This document shows, piece after piece, positions 10,287 through 22,688 of a stretch of 64,000 nucleotides of DNA. The notes beneath the pieces were generated by a model, which saw nothing but the letters and a program-made list of their open reading frames with translations, made no database searches and was not told where the DNA came from. How positions within the stretch are numbered: the first letter of the stretch is position 1; each line of letters starts with the position of its first letter. Source of the DNA: Acinetobacter calcoaceticus (lineage in GTDB: Bacteria > Pseudomonadota > Gammaproteobacteria > Pseudomonadales > Moraxellaceae); contig NZ_SLVJ01000004.1 in assembly GCF_004345325.1 (NCBI RefSeq), positions 1 through 64,000 on the forward strand. The letters are read 5' to 3'. The translations under genes and the position numbers were made by a program.

Positions 10287-11297
10287 TTACTCACCACCGA
10301 GTGCGCATTCAAAATTGGCCTTATCGACAGAACAACGGGCTTTTTTCAATACCGACATCATTGCAGGATCATAAACCCCTTGCTTGGTCAGCTCCATACG
10401 ACCGTCACGCAGTAGTTTTTGATATTTCAATTGTTCATCGGCACCAAAATTGAGTTTATATTTAGCCGGAATAGCACTTTCCAAGCGATTGATCATCGCA
10501 AAGCTCTTCGGCAGATTTTTAACAAACCAATCACGTGACTTTTGACCATAGCCCGCAGGGAATTTTTCTGGACGAATCACCAAATCTGCCGTCACTTGCA
10601 ACACTGGAAAATTAAACATCGCCCCAGTACTGCCTAGACCTTTGTAAATTTCCAAAGGTTTATAGGCATATGCAGGTGCACCGACCATGTCGACTTGACC
10701 ATTGTTAAACTTCGCCACAAAGTTGGAGACATCAGAAGGTACTGCTTGAGCACCAACACGCTGCACCATGATTTTTTGTGCCGCATCATGACTCAATACA
10801 GCAAACTTTTTACCTGCTGCTTTTTCTACAGAGTTAATATTTTTATCGCGTACAAAGATAAATGCTGAACCCAGTGGCGCAATGCCTGCCACTTCATATT
10901 TTTTCCCAGCTAAATTGGTGTTCATCTTGGCAGCATTTCGTGCATCTAAGGCAAAGCTAATGGCTTTTTGCGCAATACTATTGTTGGGCACCCCCCCAAG
11001 GGAGTCAATTGAACCCACAAACTTATTATATTGACGTGCACGCATTGCAGTCATAAAGACTGCATCACATTTTCCGGCTTTAAAATCATTATCTGCAACC
11101 GCCTCATCCTGACGAGCAACCAGATTAATCTCGGCACCCCATGCCTTTGACGCCAGCGCCCACTCTTGTGCCATCTGAAAAGACTCACCTGATTTACCAA
11201 GCAAATCAAAGACACAGACATTGACCGCAGCTTCAGCAGCCGAAGTCAAAGCAAAGAGTGTTGTTGCCGTAAGCGCTAATCCTATTTTTTTCATCAT
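10287..11297 (-). CDS. Exported putative solute-binding protein, DUF6091/AdeT-like (copy 2)
   Basis: A 336-residue paralogue of the neighbouring gene, with signal peptide MMKKIGLALTATTLFALTSAAEA and mature start AVNVCVFDLLGKSGESF. It carries the same DEAVADNDFKAGKCDAV, NNGQVDMVGAPAYAYKPLEIYKGLG and FPAGYGQKSRDWF segments and ends with a Cys-containing tail (KKARCSVDKANFECALGGE) that copy 1 also has, suggesting a conserved disulfide. It is periplasmic by prediction. No permease gene lies next to either copy, so a transport partner would have to be elsewhere. The AdeT label used for relatives is not supported by its topology. Confidence 0.77.
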   Translation of the reverse strand: MMKKIGLALTATTLFALTSAAEAAVNVCVFDLLGKSGESFQMAQEWALASKAWGAEINLVARQDEAVADNDFKAGKCDAVFMTAMRARQYNKFVGSIDSLGGVPNNSIAQKAISFALDARNAAKMNTNLAGKKYEVAGIAPLGSAFIFVRDKNINSVEKAAGKKFAVLSHDAAQKIMVQRVGAQAVPSDVSNFVAKFNNGQVDMVGAPAYAYKPLEIYKGLGSTGAMFNFPVLQVTADLVIRPEKFPAGYGQKSRDWFVKNLPKSFAMINRLESAIPAKYKLNFGADEQLKYQKLLRDGRMELTKQGVYDPAMMSVLKKARCSVDKANFECALGGE

Positions 11298-11645
11298 TTC
11301 ATCCTTTGACTATTTTTGAGTATTATTGTTTGAGCTATGGATTACTCCACCACCTCATCTTAATCAGCTTGCTTTAAAATAAATAGAGCATTTAATCTAT
11401 TGTTTTCAGTCATTAAGGTTAATTATTAATATTCAGTTAGTTATACATCCATTTGCATACAAGTAAGTTGACTCGATTCATTTATCACTAAAAAAAAGCC
11501 CAATTGCTTTGATTTCTAAGTTTAAATCACCTAATTAAACCGCTCAGACCGAGACTTAATTGTTGCAAGCACATTATTTTTTGGCTCTGGATTCGAATAT
11601 CCTTTAGACTATGCGCATTTCGCCTATTAAGTAGTTTAAGCAGCA
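11298..11645. other. Divergent promoter region between DUF6091 copy 2 and yheS
   Basis: 348 bp of AT-rich DNA with no supportable open frame. It must contain the promoters for both divergent genes. I see no strong inverted repeat. Confidence 0.6.
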
Positions 11646-13580
11646 ATGATTCAGTTAGAGCAACTTTCAATTCGTCGCGGTGGACGCGTGTTATTTAAAA
11701 ACGCATCGATGCAATTACACCCGGGCTGGAAAATCGGTTTAACTGGGGTCAACGGTGCAGGAAAATCAACTTTATTTTCAGCCTTTCTTGGTGGTATGGA
11801 AGCCGATGGTGGTAGTTTAAGCCGTCCAAATATTTGGACTGTGGCACATATGGCCCAAGAAATTAAAGCCTTAGATATGAAGGCAATTGATTTCGTCCTC
11901 TCTGGTGATGAGGAATATTGGCTGATCCAAAACCAACTCGATCAACCTGATCTACTCAGTGATGATGAACTGGCCAACCTATATAGCCGTTTTGATGAAA
12001 TCAATGGTTATGCAGCACCTGCCAAAGCCTCTCAACTGATGGCTGGTCTGGGCTTTTTTGAACACCAATCCCAACTCGATGTATCGAGCTTTTCCGGTGG
12101 TTGGCGTATGCGCCTCAATTTGGCACGTACCTTGATGAGTCGTTCAGATCTGTTGCTACTCGATGAACCGACCAACCACTTGGACTTGGATGCCATTTTA
12201 TGGCTTGAAGACTGGTTAAAGGCCTACTCGGGCACTTTGGTATTGATTTCACATGACCGTGATTTCTTAGATGCCATTACCGATCATATTCTACATATCG
12301 AAAATCAAGAATTAACACTGTATACAGGTAACTATTCAACCTTCGAAACCACCCGTGCAGAACGCCTAGCTCAACACCAACAAGCATTTGAAAAACAACA
12401 AGAAACTAGAGCACATCTACAGAAATATATCGACCGCTTTAAAGCGCAAGCCACCAAGGCACGTCAAGCGCAAAGCCGTATTAAACAGCTTGAACGCATG
12501 CAAGATTTAGCGCCGGCGCATGTCGACACCCCATTTACCTTTAGTTTCCGTGAACCGACCAAAATGAGTTCACCATTGCTCAGTTTGGATCAAGCGGATA
12601 TTGGTTATGCCAATAAATTGATTGTCACCAATGTGCAACTGCAAATTACCCCAACCAGCCGTATTGGTTTATTGGGGATGAATGGTGCTGGTAAATCAAC
12701 GCTGATTAAATCTCTGGTTGGTGATCTGGAATTGATTCAAGGTGAACGTAAAGCCTCAGAATTACTCAATATCGGTTACTTCGCTCAACATCAAATGGAT
12801 GCACTAGATGGTGGTGCGAGTCCGATGCTGCAGTTGGCCCGTATTGCGGATAAAAAAATCAGTGAAGCCACCCTACGCTCATTTTTGGGAAGTTTTGGTT
12901 TCAGTGGCGAGCGTATGGATACCCCAAGTGAGAGTTTCTCAGGCGGTGAACGTGCCCGTTTAGCTTTGGCCTTGATTGTATGGTTACGTCCGAACGTGTT
13001 AATTCTGGATGAGCCAACCAACCATCTTGATTTGGATATGCGTCATGCATTAACCATGGCATTACAAGATTTTGAAGGCGCCGTGGTGTTGGTATCGCAT
13101 GAACGCCAATTGATTGCCAGTGTCTGTGATGAATTGGTCTTGGTACATAATGGTCGTCATCAGAGTTTTGATGGTGATCTGCATGATTATGCCGATTGGT
13201 TACGTCAGGCACGTATTGAGTTGATCAAAAAAGGGCCGCAAATCGCTGCACCCGTCCAATCTGTGGTCGAAATTAAGCCCACTATCTCAAAACTGGATAA
13301 AGAAGCACAGCGTAAAGAAACTGCTCGACGCCGTGACCTCAGTCGCCCAATTCGCAAGAACATTGAAAAACTTGAAGCCAATATTGCGCGTTTACAACCG
13401 CGTTTGGCAGAGATCGAAGTATCTTTGGCGGATACAGGCCTGTACGAAGCCGCACGCAAAGATGATTTGCTCAAGCTCATGAACCAACAAACCGAATCTA
13501 AGGCCACTTTGGCACAGCATGAAGAGCAAATGTTGGAATTAATGATGGAACTTGAGGAATTAGAAGCTTCTTTTGAGTAA
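11646..13580 (+). CDS. yheS: ABC-F family ATPase, YheS-like
   Basis: A 644-residue soluble protein with two ABC nucleotide-binding domains and no membrane spans. NBD1 has Walker A GVNGAGKST (34-42), signature SFSGGWRMRL and Walker B LLLLDEPTNHLDLD. NBD2 has GMNGAGKST near 344, SGGERARLAL and LILDEPTNHLDLD. The charged linker between NBDs (RAERLAQHQQAFEKQQETRA) and the coiled-coil C-terminus (~555-644) match the YheS/Uup class. ABC-F proteins act on ribosomes in translation; the specific job of YheS is unsettled. Acquired antibiotic-resistance ABC-Fs belong to other subfamilies. Confidence 0.9.
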   Translation: MIQLEQLSIRRGGRVLFKNASMQLHPGWKIGLTGVNGAGKSTLFSAFLGGMEADGGSLSRPNIWTVAHMAQEIKALDMKAIDFVLSGDEEYWLIQNQLDQPDLLSDDELANLYSRFDEINGYAAPAKASQLMAGLGFFEHQSQLDVSSFSGGWRMRLNLARTLMSRSDLLLLDEPTNHLDLDAILWLEDWLKAYSGTLVLISHDRDFLDAITDHILHIENQELTLYTGNYSTFETTRAERLAQHQQAFEKQQETRAHLQKYIDRFKAQATKARQAQSRIKQLERMQDLAPAHVDTPFTFSFREPTKMSSPLLSLDQADIGYANKLIVTNVQLQITPTSRIGLLGMNGAGKSTLIKSLVGDLELIQGERKASELLNIGYFAQHQMDALDGGASPMLQLARIADKKISEATLRSFLGSFGFSGERMDTPSESFSGGERARLALALIVWLRPNVLILDEPTNHLDLDMRHALTMALQDFEGAVVLVSHERQLIASVCDELVLVHNGRHQSFDGDLHDYADWLRQARIELIKKGPQIAAPVQSVVEIKPTISKLDKEAQRKETARRRDLSRPIRKNIEKLEANIARLQPRLAEIEVSLADTGLYEAARKDDLLKLMNQQTESKATLAQHEEQMLELMMELEELEASFE

Positions 13581-13647
13581 TCAGTCGATAAACTTCGCTG
13601 TTTGAGCATCAAGCCCATAAATTAATTATATATAAATCATAAACTTA

Positions 13648-13677
13648 AAGCACAATCTTCGGATTGTGCTTTTTTTA
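13648..13677 (+). terminator. Rho-independent terminator after yheS
   Basis: A perfect 10-bp stem (AAGCACAATC / GATTGTGCTT) with a TTCG tetraloop is followed by a run of T and lies ~65 bp past the yheS stop. Confidence 0.93.
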
Positions 13678-14058
13678 TTCTTTTTTTAATCTTTTTTTTA
13701 ATGTGTGCTCAATTTTAATACCATTGATCAGCCAAAACATTGCTTACAACACTGCTTAAGATCACGACTCCAGCGTATTGCTTCTGAGTATTGCTTCAAA
13801 ATTTTACTGCAAAGCATGACTTTAACGAGATTGTCCTATAAATAACACATGAAAATTCACGCTTATTTTTTCACTTGATTATTTAAAACAACTACTCAAT
13901 CACAACCACCTCCGTGGAACATATTTTACTGTGTAGTAAAACACTACAATCACTTTTTTCCATCTGGTTCATATCTGCATCCAGATCTGCAACATCGAGA
14001 TTCTCACAACCAACACAACCCAAAAATCAAATCCAGATTCAGACCCATCTCGAGTGAT

Positions 14059-14067
14059 TTATCCACA
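14059..14067 (+). promoter_or_regulatory. DnaA box (perfect TTATCCACA), distal to oriC
   Basis: An exact match to the high-affinity DnaA box. It lies ~7 kb from oriC, in the non-coding stretch downstream of gyrB. Confidence 0.65.
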
Positions 14068-14173
14068 CCACCATATTCAGCACAGTTTTTTAAATTCAAA
14101 ACTCCGCCATTCAATTTTAAAAAAACAATCCTAAATAACCATCGAAATATGCCAGAGTAAGATCTCAATCCGC

Positions 14174-14182
14174 TGTGGATAA
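14174..14182 (-). promoter_or_regulatory. DnaA box (perfect, minus orientation), distal to oriC
   Basis: TGTGGATAA, the exact complement of the consensus, with AT-rich DNA to its right. It pairs with the box at 14059. Confidence 0.65.
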
Positions 14183-14414
14183 CTGTAATTTTCGGGATAA
14201 AAAACCATTCTATTGAAGATTTTAAATGGGTTCTGCTGCATAAAATGAGTGTTTTTAGTCCAAAATATATTTTTTAAATTCAAAGTTTTTATGATTTTAA
14301 ATACTTTTTTTAGCCACTGGATGATGCTCTATCGGCATTGAAATTGACCCCAGACAAGGCAGATACAGCTTTATAATAAGCGCACATCCATCATTTAAGC
14401 CCAGTATATTGAGC

Positions 14415-14762
14415 TTAAGGTTTGCAAAATTTCAGCTGAATAATTTTCCAAGCCCCATCAAATACCCATAATTCTTGTATTAATGTCTTGGCTTGATCCG
14501 ATTTCAAACTCACTGTGCAGTGATTGGCATCGTGATCAAACTCAAATTCTTCGATCATAATATTGGGTTTTTGCGGCTTCCATACTGAGTTTTTAACCGC
14601 ATGTGCGATCTGCTCATAGCGATTTAGGCTACTTTCTGTCATGGCTTTTGCTTCATAGATCATCTGTAGATGCTCGTGCTCATACTGACGCAATTGATCG
14701 ATATCACCACGGTAATAAGCTTGCAACCAAGCATCACGGATCTGCTCTAAATCTTGACTCAT
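14415..14762 (-). CDS. Small NTF2/SnoaL-like hypothetical protein
   Basis: A 115-residue cytoplasmic protein. The N-terminal helix SQDLEQIRDAWLQAYYRGDIDQLRQYEH and the later beta-rich half ending ELWVFDGAWKIIQLKF resemble the NTF2/DUF4440 fold, in which a short N-terminal helix with an A/WxxAxxxGD pattern precedes a curved sheet. No catalytic residues can be named. The start is the ATG at 14762, 6 nt after GAGTG; an upstream GTG at 14771 is the alternative. It lies after gyrB but behind a terminator. Confidence 0.6.
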   Translation of the reverse strand: MSQDLEQIRDAWLQAYYRGDIDQLRQYEHEHLQMIYEAKAMTESSLNRYEQIAHAVKNSVWKPQKPNIMIEEFEFDHDANHCTVSLKSDQAKTLIQELWVFDGAWKIIQLKFCKP

Positions 14763-14821
14763 GTAATTCACTCTTATCTATATTTTGTGACTGATCATGG
14801 CATAACTATAAGTCAAAATAA

Positions 14822-14853
14822 CAAAAAAACACCCCGAAGGGTGCTTTTTTTTT
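14822..14853. terminator. Bidirectional terminator after gyrB
   Basis: A compact CACCC / GGGTG stem with a CGAA tetraloop is flanked by an A-run on the left and nine T on the right. On the minus strand it ends the gyrB transcript ~20 bp past the stop. Confidence 0.85.
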
Positions 14854-14873
14854 AAGCATTTTTTGTTTAATAC

Positions 14874-17351
<2,478 letters not shown>

Positions 17352-17392
17352 CTAGTGAAATAAAGGTCTATCAAAAATGTAAAAAACGAATT

Positions 17393-18475
17393 TCATGCAA
17401 CAACCATACGCACCTGACCATCATTCACATTGAATAACTGGTAGGAAATGGACAAATCTTGGAAATGATTTTTCACAGACTCTTGGTCTAAAGTAGTCAT
17501 AAAAACTTGACTACCAAGTTGGCTCAATCGCCCAATCAATCGTTGTTGTGCACTTAAATCTAATTCTGCTGTCACATCATCTAATAATACCACAGTTTCC
17601 CTATTACAGGCATGTAGCATTGCAATCTGAGAGAGTTTTAGCGCGATAATTAACAATTTTTTCTGGCCGCGTGACAGCACCACACTGGCATCTCCGACCG
17701 GTGTTTTTAAACGTAAATCTGCACGATGTGGACCATATCCGGTATAGCGTCGATCCGCATCTTTTTGGTGATATTGCAGCAGATCTTGCAGCAAACCATG
17801 TTCCACATGGAACCCTGGTTGATATTCCAGCTCGATCTCAAGTTCTGGCAACAACAACTGCAAATCTTGCTGTAAATAACGCTTCCATTGCTCCACAATT
17901 TCTAAGCGCTGTGAATGTAAAATTTCGCCATATTCACTCAGCATCTTATTCCAAGGTTCTAAGCTGTGTAGACTGGGGTTACGTTGTGATTTTAATAGTG
18001 AATTTCGCTGTTTAAGTGCTCGGGTATAGTACTGCCAAGCATGATAAAACTCTGGCTCCACGTGAAACATTAGCCAATCTAACATTTGTCGCCGAGGCTT
18101 AGCCCCATGATCAATGATATCGGTACTGAGTGGATCGAGATATTGTAAAGGGAGTATTTTGGCCAGTTGCCCTTGGGTGGCAACGGTATCGCCATTCACT
18201 TTAATCAACTGCTCACCGGACAATAGCTTTTGCATGCCCATTTTTTCACTGGCAGATTGTGCAAATACCACCGCATCAGCAGTTTCATGTTGGATATAGT
18301 GCTTAGGGATATGCGTCCGAAAAGAACGCCCTGTGGCCAACAGATGGATCGCTTCAAGCACAGAGGTCTTGCCTGAGCCATTGTGCCCATAGAAGACATT
18401 AAACGGCTGCAACTGATCCAGTGCAACCGTTTTTAAGTTCCTCACACGCTGTATATTTAAACGCGTAATCAGCAT
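17393..18475 (-). CDS. recF: DNA replication and repair protein RecF
   Basis: A 360-residue SMC-like ATPase that helps load RecA at single-strand gaps through the RecFOR pathway. Walker A is GHNGSGKT at 30-37. The ABC-type signature [16 protein letters not shown] and Walker [13 protein letters not shown] lie in the C-terminal third. The start is the ATG at 18475 ([13 protein letters not shown]); the longer frame runs into dnaN and is not used. It lies 16 bp after dnaN. Its coding sequence contains two parS-like sequences (see findings). Confidence 0.96.
   Translation of the reverse strand: MLITRLNIQRVRNLKTVALDQLQPFNVFYGHNGSGKTSVLEAIHLLATGRSFRTHIPKHYIQHETADAVVFAQSASEKMGMQKLLSGEQLIKVNGDTVATQGQLAKILPLQYLDPLSTDIIDHGAKPRRQMLDWLMFHVEPEFYHAWQYYTRALKQRNSLLKSQRNPSLHSLEPWNKMLSEYGEILHSQRLEIVEQWKRYLQQDLQLLLPELEIELEYQPGFHVEHGLLQDLLQYHQKDADRRYTGYGPHRADLRLKTPVGDASVVLSRGQKKLLIIALKLSQIAMLHACNRETVVLLDDVTAELDLSAQQRLIGRLSQLGSQVFMTTLDQESVKNHFQDLSISYQLFNVNDGQVRMVVA
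17799..17814. promoter_or_regulatory. parS-like sequence inside recF
   Basis: TGTTCCACATGGAACC matches the Pseudomonas-type parS consensus at 14 of 16 positions and is nearly palindromic. Confidence 0.45.
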
Positions 18476-18491
18476 GATCGATCGTGAGTAC

Positions 18492-19640
18492 CTAGACCCG
18501 CATCGGCATGACCACATAGGTCTGATCTTGTTGCGATGGATCTTGTACCAATACAGATTGATTGGCCTCAGTCATGGTCATAGACACATCATCACTGTCC
18601 AATACACTCAATACTTCAAGTAAGTACTGGGCATTGAAAGACATTTCCATTGGGGTGTTTTGATATTGAATCGCTAAATCTTCAACCGCTTCATCTTGTT
18701 CAGGGTTGTTAGCGCGCAATTGTAGTGAATCTGCATTGAAGTTTAAGAACACACCACGTAATTTTTCATTACTTAAAATGGCCACACGTTGCAATGACTG
18801 TTTAAAAACATCATGCGCGATCAGCACATTTTTATCTCCTCCACGTGGAATCACGCGGCGGTAATCTGGAAATTTGCCATCAATCAATTTCGTGGTAAAG
18901 CGAACCGTAATATCACCCTGTTCTTTATCACGACTAACCGTACTAATGGTTACATTGAGCAGTTCACGACCAATCGAGAGCGTCAATTGATTGTCTTCAA
19001 TGCTCAACAAACGCTGCAACTCCCCCACTGCTTTACGTGGAACAATGGCTTGCACCAATTGGGTCGCAGTTGACGTGGCCAAGGTTTCACAAAGTGCCAA
19101 GCGATGGCCATCGGTAGTTACTGCACGTAGTTGTTTTTCATCAATTTCTAACAATGTGCCTGTCAAATAAAAACGCACATCTTGTACCGCCATAGCGAAG
19201 GATGTTTTTTCAAATAAGCGTTTCAACTCACGTTCAGTGACTTGAATTTGAGTGCCTTGACCGTTGTCTGTGGTTAACAATGGGTAATCTTCAGCAGGCA
19301 ACGTGCCCAACACAAAACGGCTATTACCGGTTTTTAAAATACAACGTTGGTCATCAGTAATTTGTAAGTCAATCAGCGCAGCGCTCGGTAAAGACTTGCA
19401 AATATCCATCAATTTTCGCGCAGGAACTGTGGTTTCACCCGCTTGTAGGCATGCACCTTCAGCCAAGGTGGTGCTGGCAACCAATTCAACTTCAAGATCT
19501 GAACCGGTAATGGTGAGGGCATCGGCAGTGGTTTGAATTTTCACGTTCGAAAGTATGTTCAAAGTGTGGCGACGTTCAACAGCCCCAACCACAAGGGTTA
19601 AGACATTGAGTAAGCTCTCTTTAGCAATTTTCAAACGCAC
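18492..19640 (-). CDS. dnaN: DNA polymerase III beta subunit (sliding clamp)
   Basis: A 382-residue three-domain clamp that encircles DNA and tethers polymerase III. The start [35 protein letters not shown] and the C-terminal YVVMPMRV, which forms part of the hydrophobic partner-binding pocket, are typical. It is separated from dnaA by 106 bp, so it may have its own promoter as well as dnaA read-through. Confidence 0.98.
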   Translation of the reverse strand: MRLKIAKESLLNVLTLVVGAVERRHTLNILSNVKIQTTADALTITGSDLEVELVASTTLAEGACLQAGETTVPARKLMDICKSLPSAALIDLQITDDQRCILKTGNSRFVLGTLPAEDYPLLTTDNGQGTQIQVTERELKRLFEKTSFAMAVQDVRFYLTGTLLEIDEKQLRAVTTDGHRLALCETLATSTATQLVQAIVPRKAVGELQRLLSIEDNQLTLSIGRELLNVTISTVSRDKEQGDITVRFTTKLIDGKFPDYRRVIPRGGDKNVLIAHDVFKQSLQRVAILSNEKLRGVFLNFNADSLQLRANNPEQDEAVEDLAIQYQNTPMEMSFNAQYLLEVLSVLDSDDVSMTMTEANQSVLVQDPSQQDQTYVVMPMRV

Positions 19641-19746
19641 GATGCAATTCCTCTAAAACTAGATACTGTAGGCAGACAAAATTATTTTGAGCAGTGTACT
19701 ATGCGGTAGATTATACGGCATTGCAACACTACAGATTGATCAAATT

Positions 19747-21123
19747 TTAGCTTTGTAATAAGCGCATGAGGTTTTTATAATCCTCATTAAAAATTGGATC
19801 TTCAATACATAAACTCTGTACTTTTTCGCAGGCATGCATAACGGTACTGTGATCACGACCACCAAAAGCCATACCGATTTCAGGAAAGCTATCACCGGTT
19901 AATTCACGCGCAAGCCCCATGGCCATTTGCCGTGGACGTGCATAAATACGGGTTCGTTTTGGGCCCACCAATTCTTTCAGTGGCACACGGAAATATTCAC
20001 TGACCACACGCTGGATGTTTTCAGTACTGATGGTTCGCGCTCGAATAGCCAAGACATCTTTCAACGACTCACGCACCACATCTAAATCAATGGCTGAACC
20101 CTTAAAACGTGAAATTGCCACAACTTTATTCAAGGCACCTTCAAGTTCACGAACGTTAGCAACCACTTGTTGTGCAATAAATAAAGCACAGTTTCTAGGC
20201 AGGTCTATACCGTTACTTTCAGCTTTTTTCAGCAAAATCTCGATACGTGTTTCGATATCTGGTGGTTCAACCCCAACCGATAATCCCCATGAAAAACGTG
20301 AAACCAAACGCGGATCTAGTTCTGTAAGTTCTTTAGGATAACGATCTGAAGTTAAAATAATCTGTTTAGATTCATCGAGTAAAGCGTTGAATGTGTAAAA
20401 GAATTCAACCAAACTGGCTTCTTTACCCGCCAATAAATGAATATCATCAACCAATAACAAATCTAAAGAACGACAATTTTTCTTAAACTCTTCGACTTTG
20501 CCCTTTTGCAATGAACTAACAAAATCTTGTACAAAGCTTTCTGCAGTCATGTACATGACCCGTGCATTGGGCTTGGCTTGCAATAAGGCATTCCCCACGG
20601 CATGCATCAAATGGGTTTTACCCAAACCGGTCGGGCCATATAAAAATAGCGGGTTATGTTGAGACTCACCCAACTGCGTCAATACCTTGCGACAGGTTTC
20701 AGCAGCCATCTGGTTCGAACGGCCTTCAACAAATAATGCAAATGAAAATAATGGATTCAGTAAACGCTTCTTGGCATTTTTACTCGGTGCAGTTTCCACT
20801 TCTTTTTTAGGTTTAACAACGACAGGGGCTGATTCAAGCGCAGCGGTCGTGGTTGCTGGTAACTCAGCTGCAGACAAAATTGCGCCCGGTCGAGAATCAA
20901 CAAGGATTTCAACTTTACGCACTCGTCCTTCAGAAAGTTGTTCAACCAAGATGGTGATCAGCTCTAAATGATGTTCTTGAATGTAGCGTGTCCAATACGG
21001 ATTAGGTGCATAAAGTTTTAGTGTGCCTTCAACTTCTTCTGCAACCAAAGGACGAATCCACATTGCGTAGACATTATCAGAGAGCTCTTGTCGCAAGCGA
21101 GTTAAGCAGTCTGTCCAAAGCAT
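19747..21123 (-). CDS. dnaA: Chromosomal replication initiator DnaA
   Basis: A 458-residue AAA+ initiator that binds DnaA boxes and melts oriC. Domain I is ~1-80, followed by a short variable linker (~80-120). Walker A GPTGLGKT is at 163-170, Walker B LLLVDDIHLL at 222-231, and the domain IV DNA-recognition signature GGRDHSTVMHAC at 421-432. The start at 21123 (MLWTDCLTRLRQ) matches the usual N-terminus; an ATG four codons upstream is less likely. It heads the dnaA-dnaN-recF-gyrB cluster and lies beside oriC, so autoregulation through nearby DnaA boxes is expected. Confidence 0.98.
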   Translation of the reverse strand: MLWTDCLTRLRQELSDNVYAMWIRPLVAEEVEGTLKLYAPNPYWTRYIQEHHLELITILVEQLSEGRVRKVEILVDSRPGAILSAAELPATTTAALESAPVVVKPKKEVETAPSKNAKKRLLNPLFSFALFVEGRSNQMAAETCRKVLTQLGESQHNPLFLYGPTGLGKTHLMHAVGNALLQAKPNARVMYMTAESFVQDFVSSLQKGKVEEFKKNCRSLDLLLVDDIHLLAGKEASLVEFFYTFNALLDESKQIILTSDRYPKELTELDPRLVSRFSWGLSVGVEPPDIETRIEILLKKAESNGIDLPRNCALFIAQQVVANVRELEGALNKVVAISRFKGSAIDLDVVRESLKDVLAIRARTISTENIQRVVSEYFRVPLKELVGPKRTRIYARPRQMAMGLARELTGDSFPEIGMAFGGRDHSTVMHACEKVQSLCIEDPIFNEDYKNLMRLLQS

Positions 21124-21179
21124 GTGAAACCCCATTGTTTTTCCATTTTAAATTTAAAAGTGACCCCCCCTGCATCGAG

Positions 21180-21640
21180 GGGGTCGCCATTCTAACCAAG
21201 TTATCCACATCTGTCATGACTAAATCAGTCGAGTTTGGACAAAAAAACAGCTTCTCGCACGATATTTTGAATTTAAATCGCTTATGGATATAAACACCCA
21301 CAAGCTGTGGATAAAATATAGCACAAACTTATCCACAATCCATCAGTTTAGTTAAACCATGGTTATTCACAGGGTAAACTACTGTTTTAAATGTGGAAAA
21401 GTGTGATTTCCACAGAAAAAACGTCTCCTAATAATAATAATCTTTAAATTTAAATTTGAATTTAATTATAAGAGCGCAGCGAACTGGGGATAAGTTGAGA
21501 TTTGGGTTTTGAATTTAAAGTCTGGTCTAAAAAAGCAGTTTTGATCGACTTTGACTGGATAACCCTGTGAGTATATATAGGGATAACTTTCATTTCTATT
21601 GTTTAATAACAACTTAGCTTGTGAATAGATAAGTTGAGTG
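21180..21640. other. oriC: Chromosomal replication origin oriC
   Basis: Between dnaA and rpmH lie perfect DnaA boxes at 21201-21209 (+), 21306-21314 (-) and 21329-21337 (+), a TTATTCACA at 21363-21371, and one-mismatch boxes at 21485-21493 (TGGGGATAA) and 21620-21628 (TGTGAATAG). An AT-rich tract at about 21428-21472, with almost no G or C, is the likely unwinding element. There is no gene in the 670 bp between dnaA and rpmH. The position and content match the rpmH-dnaA origins of gammaproteobacteria. Confidence 0.93.
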
Positions 21641-21793
21641 GATTTTAACTTTTTTATGCCGAAAACGAAAGTCGCTTGGTGTCGGATTTTAAAAGCATCA
21701 ATATTGGGCTTAAACAGCGTTATTCATTGACAAGTTAAATAATGCACAATACAATCGCGAACCTTAAAGCAAAGATCATTTTGGAGTTTCGAT

Positions 21794-21928
21794 ATGAAAC
21801 GTACTTTCCAACCATCAGAATTAAAGCGTAAGCGTGTTCATGGTTTCCGTGCTCGTATGGCTACTAAAGCTGGTCGTCAAGTTTTAGCCCGCCGTCGTGC
21901 AAAAGGTCGTCATAGCTTAACTGTTTAA
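21794..21928 (+). CDS. rpmH: 50S ribosomal protein L34
   Basis: A 44-residue, very basic ribosomal protein ([19 protein letters not shown] ... KGRHSLTV). The family length and sequence pattern are exact. A TTTGGAG site precedes the ATG. It is the first gene of the rpmH-rnpA-yidD-yidC run leaving oriC. Confidence 0.97.
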
Positions 21929-21958
21929 TTACAAGTTAAGTCTTCGACTATGGGTGTT

Positions 21959-22351
21959 ATGTCAATTTATAGTTTTGGCACAGAGCTTCGTCTGCGATGT
22001 GCTGCAGATTACAAAGGCGTATTTGATGGTGCACTTTTTAAAGTGCATCAACCCCATTTCCTGTTTCTTGCAAAAATCACCGAACAGCCAAATAGCCGTT
22101 TGGGTTTAGTTGTTGCTAAGAAAAAAGTGCGTCGCGCACATGAAAGAAATCGAATAAAACGTTTAGCACGTGAAAGTTTTCGCTTAAACCAGCAACAGAT
22201 TGAAATGCTAGATATTGTTGTAATGCCTAAAATGGGGATTGAATCAGTCTCTAATGAAGAGTTACATCAACAGTTACAATCTGCATGGTTGAAATTTCAA
22301 CGTCTTGTTAAAAAGCACCATAAAATAGCTATTTCTTCGCCCAATAATTAG
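21959..22351 (+). CDS. rnpA: Ribonuclease P protein component
   Basis: A 130-residue basic protein that supports the RNase P RNA in 5' maturation of tRNAs. The RNR signature is [15 protein letters not shown] and the central cleft strand [27 protein letters not shown] is present. I take [13 protein letters not shown] (21959) as the start because it gives the common length; an in-frame ATG at 21950 adds three residues and cannot be excluded. It lies 30 bp after rpmH. Confidence 0.95.
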   Translation: MSIYSFGTELRLRCAADYKGVFDGALFKVHQPHFLFLAKITEQPNSRLGLVVAKKKVRRAHERNRIKRLARESFRLNQQQIEMLDIVVMPKMGIESVSNEELHQQLQSAWLKFQRLVKKHHKIAISSPNN

Positions 22352-22360
22352 AGAAGACCA

Positions 22361-22687
22361 ATGGTTCGTATACTGCATTGGTTTATACGTTTCTATCAAA
22401 TTGTGATTAGTCCTTTGTTGGGACCTCGTTGCCGCTATATTCCGACTTGTTCTCAATATTCATTGGAAGCGATCCAGACTTATGGCGCTATTAAAGGCAG
22501 TTGGCTCTCCACTAAACGTATATGTCGTTGTCACCCTTGGGGAGGTTCAGGATATGACCCGATCCCGAAGAGGCCAATTCGTTTTATTTCATTTCAGCAA
22601 ATAGATTCTCAAACGCTTCACGTTCCTGTACCCTTGCGCGTGAACGTTTATCGAACCAAAATCACTCTCACCAATTGGGGTAATTAG
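22361..22687 (+). CDS. yidD: Membrane protein insertion efficiency factor YidD
   Basis: A 108-residue small protein with the Haemolytic-family pattern: [32 protein letters not shown], then a conserved Cys cluster (RCR...[13 protein letters not shown]). It has an amphipathic N-terminal helix and is membrane associated. It assists YidC-dependent membrane insertion. It sits 9 bp after rnpA and directly before yidC (1 bp), the canonical order. Confidence 0.94.
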   Translation: MVRILHWFIRFYQIVISPLLGPRCRYIPTCSQYSLEAIQTYGAIKGSWLSTKRICRCHPWGGSGYDPIPKRPIRFISFQQIDSQTLHVPVPLRVNVYRTKITLTNWGN

Positions 22688-22688
22688 T

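Larger units (their letters stand above)
13678..14414. other. Gene-free AT-rich stretch with two perfect DnaA boxes
   Basis: 737 bp without a supportable gene. It contains TTATCCACA at 14059-14067 on the plus strand and its exact reverse complement at 14174-14182, so the two boxes are in opposite orientation about 115 bp apart. Long A/T runs surround the second box (about 14200-14310). No T-run terminator, tRNA or small coding frame with a ribosome site was seen. Confidence 0.7.

Noticed and set aside
13904..13919. Possible parS half-site (CCTCCGTGGAACA)
   Set aside because: Only one half matches the palindrome, about 9 of 16 positions.
13701..14410. Short open frames in the gene-free stretch after yheS
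   Set aside because: None has a ribosome site or codon pattern; all are shorter than 60 codons and very AT-rich.
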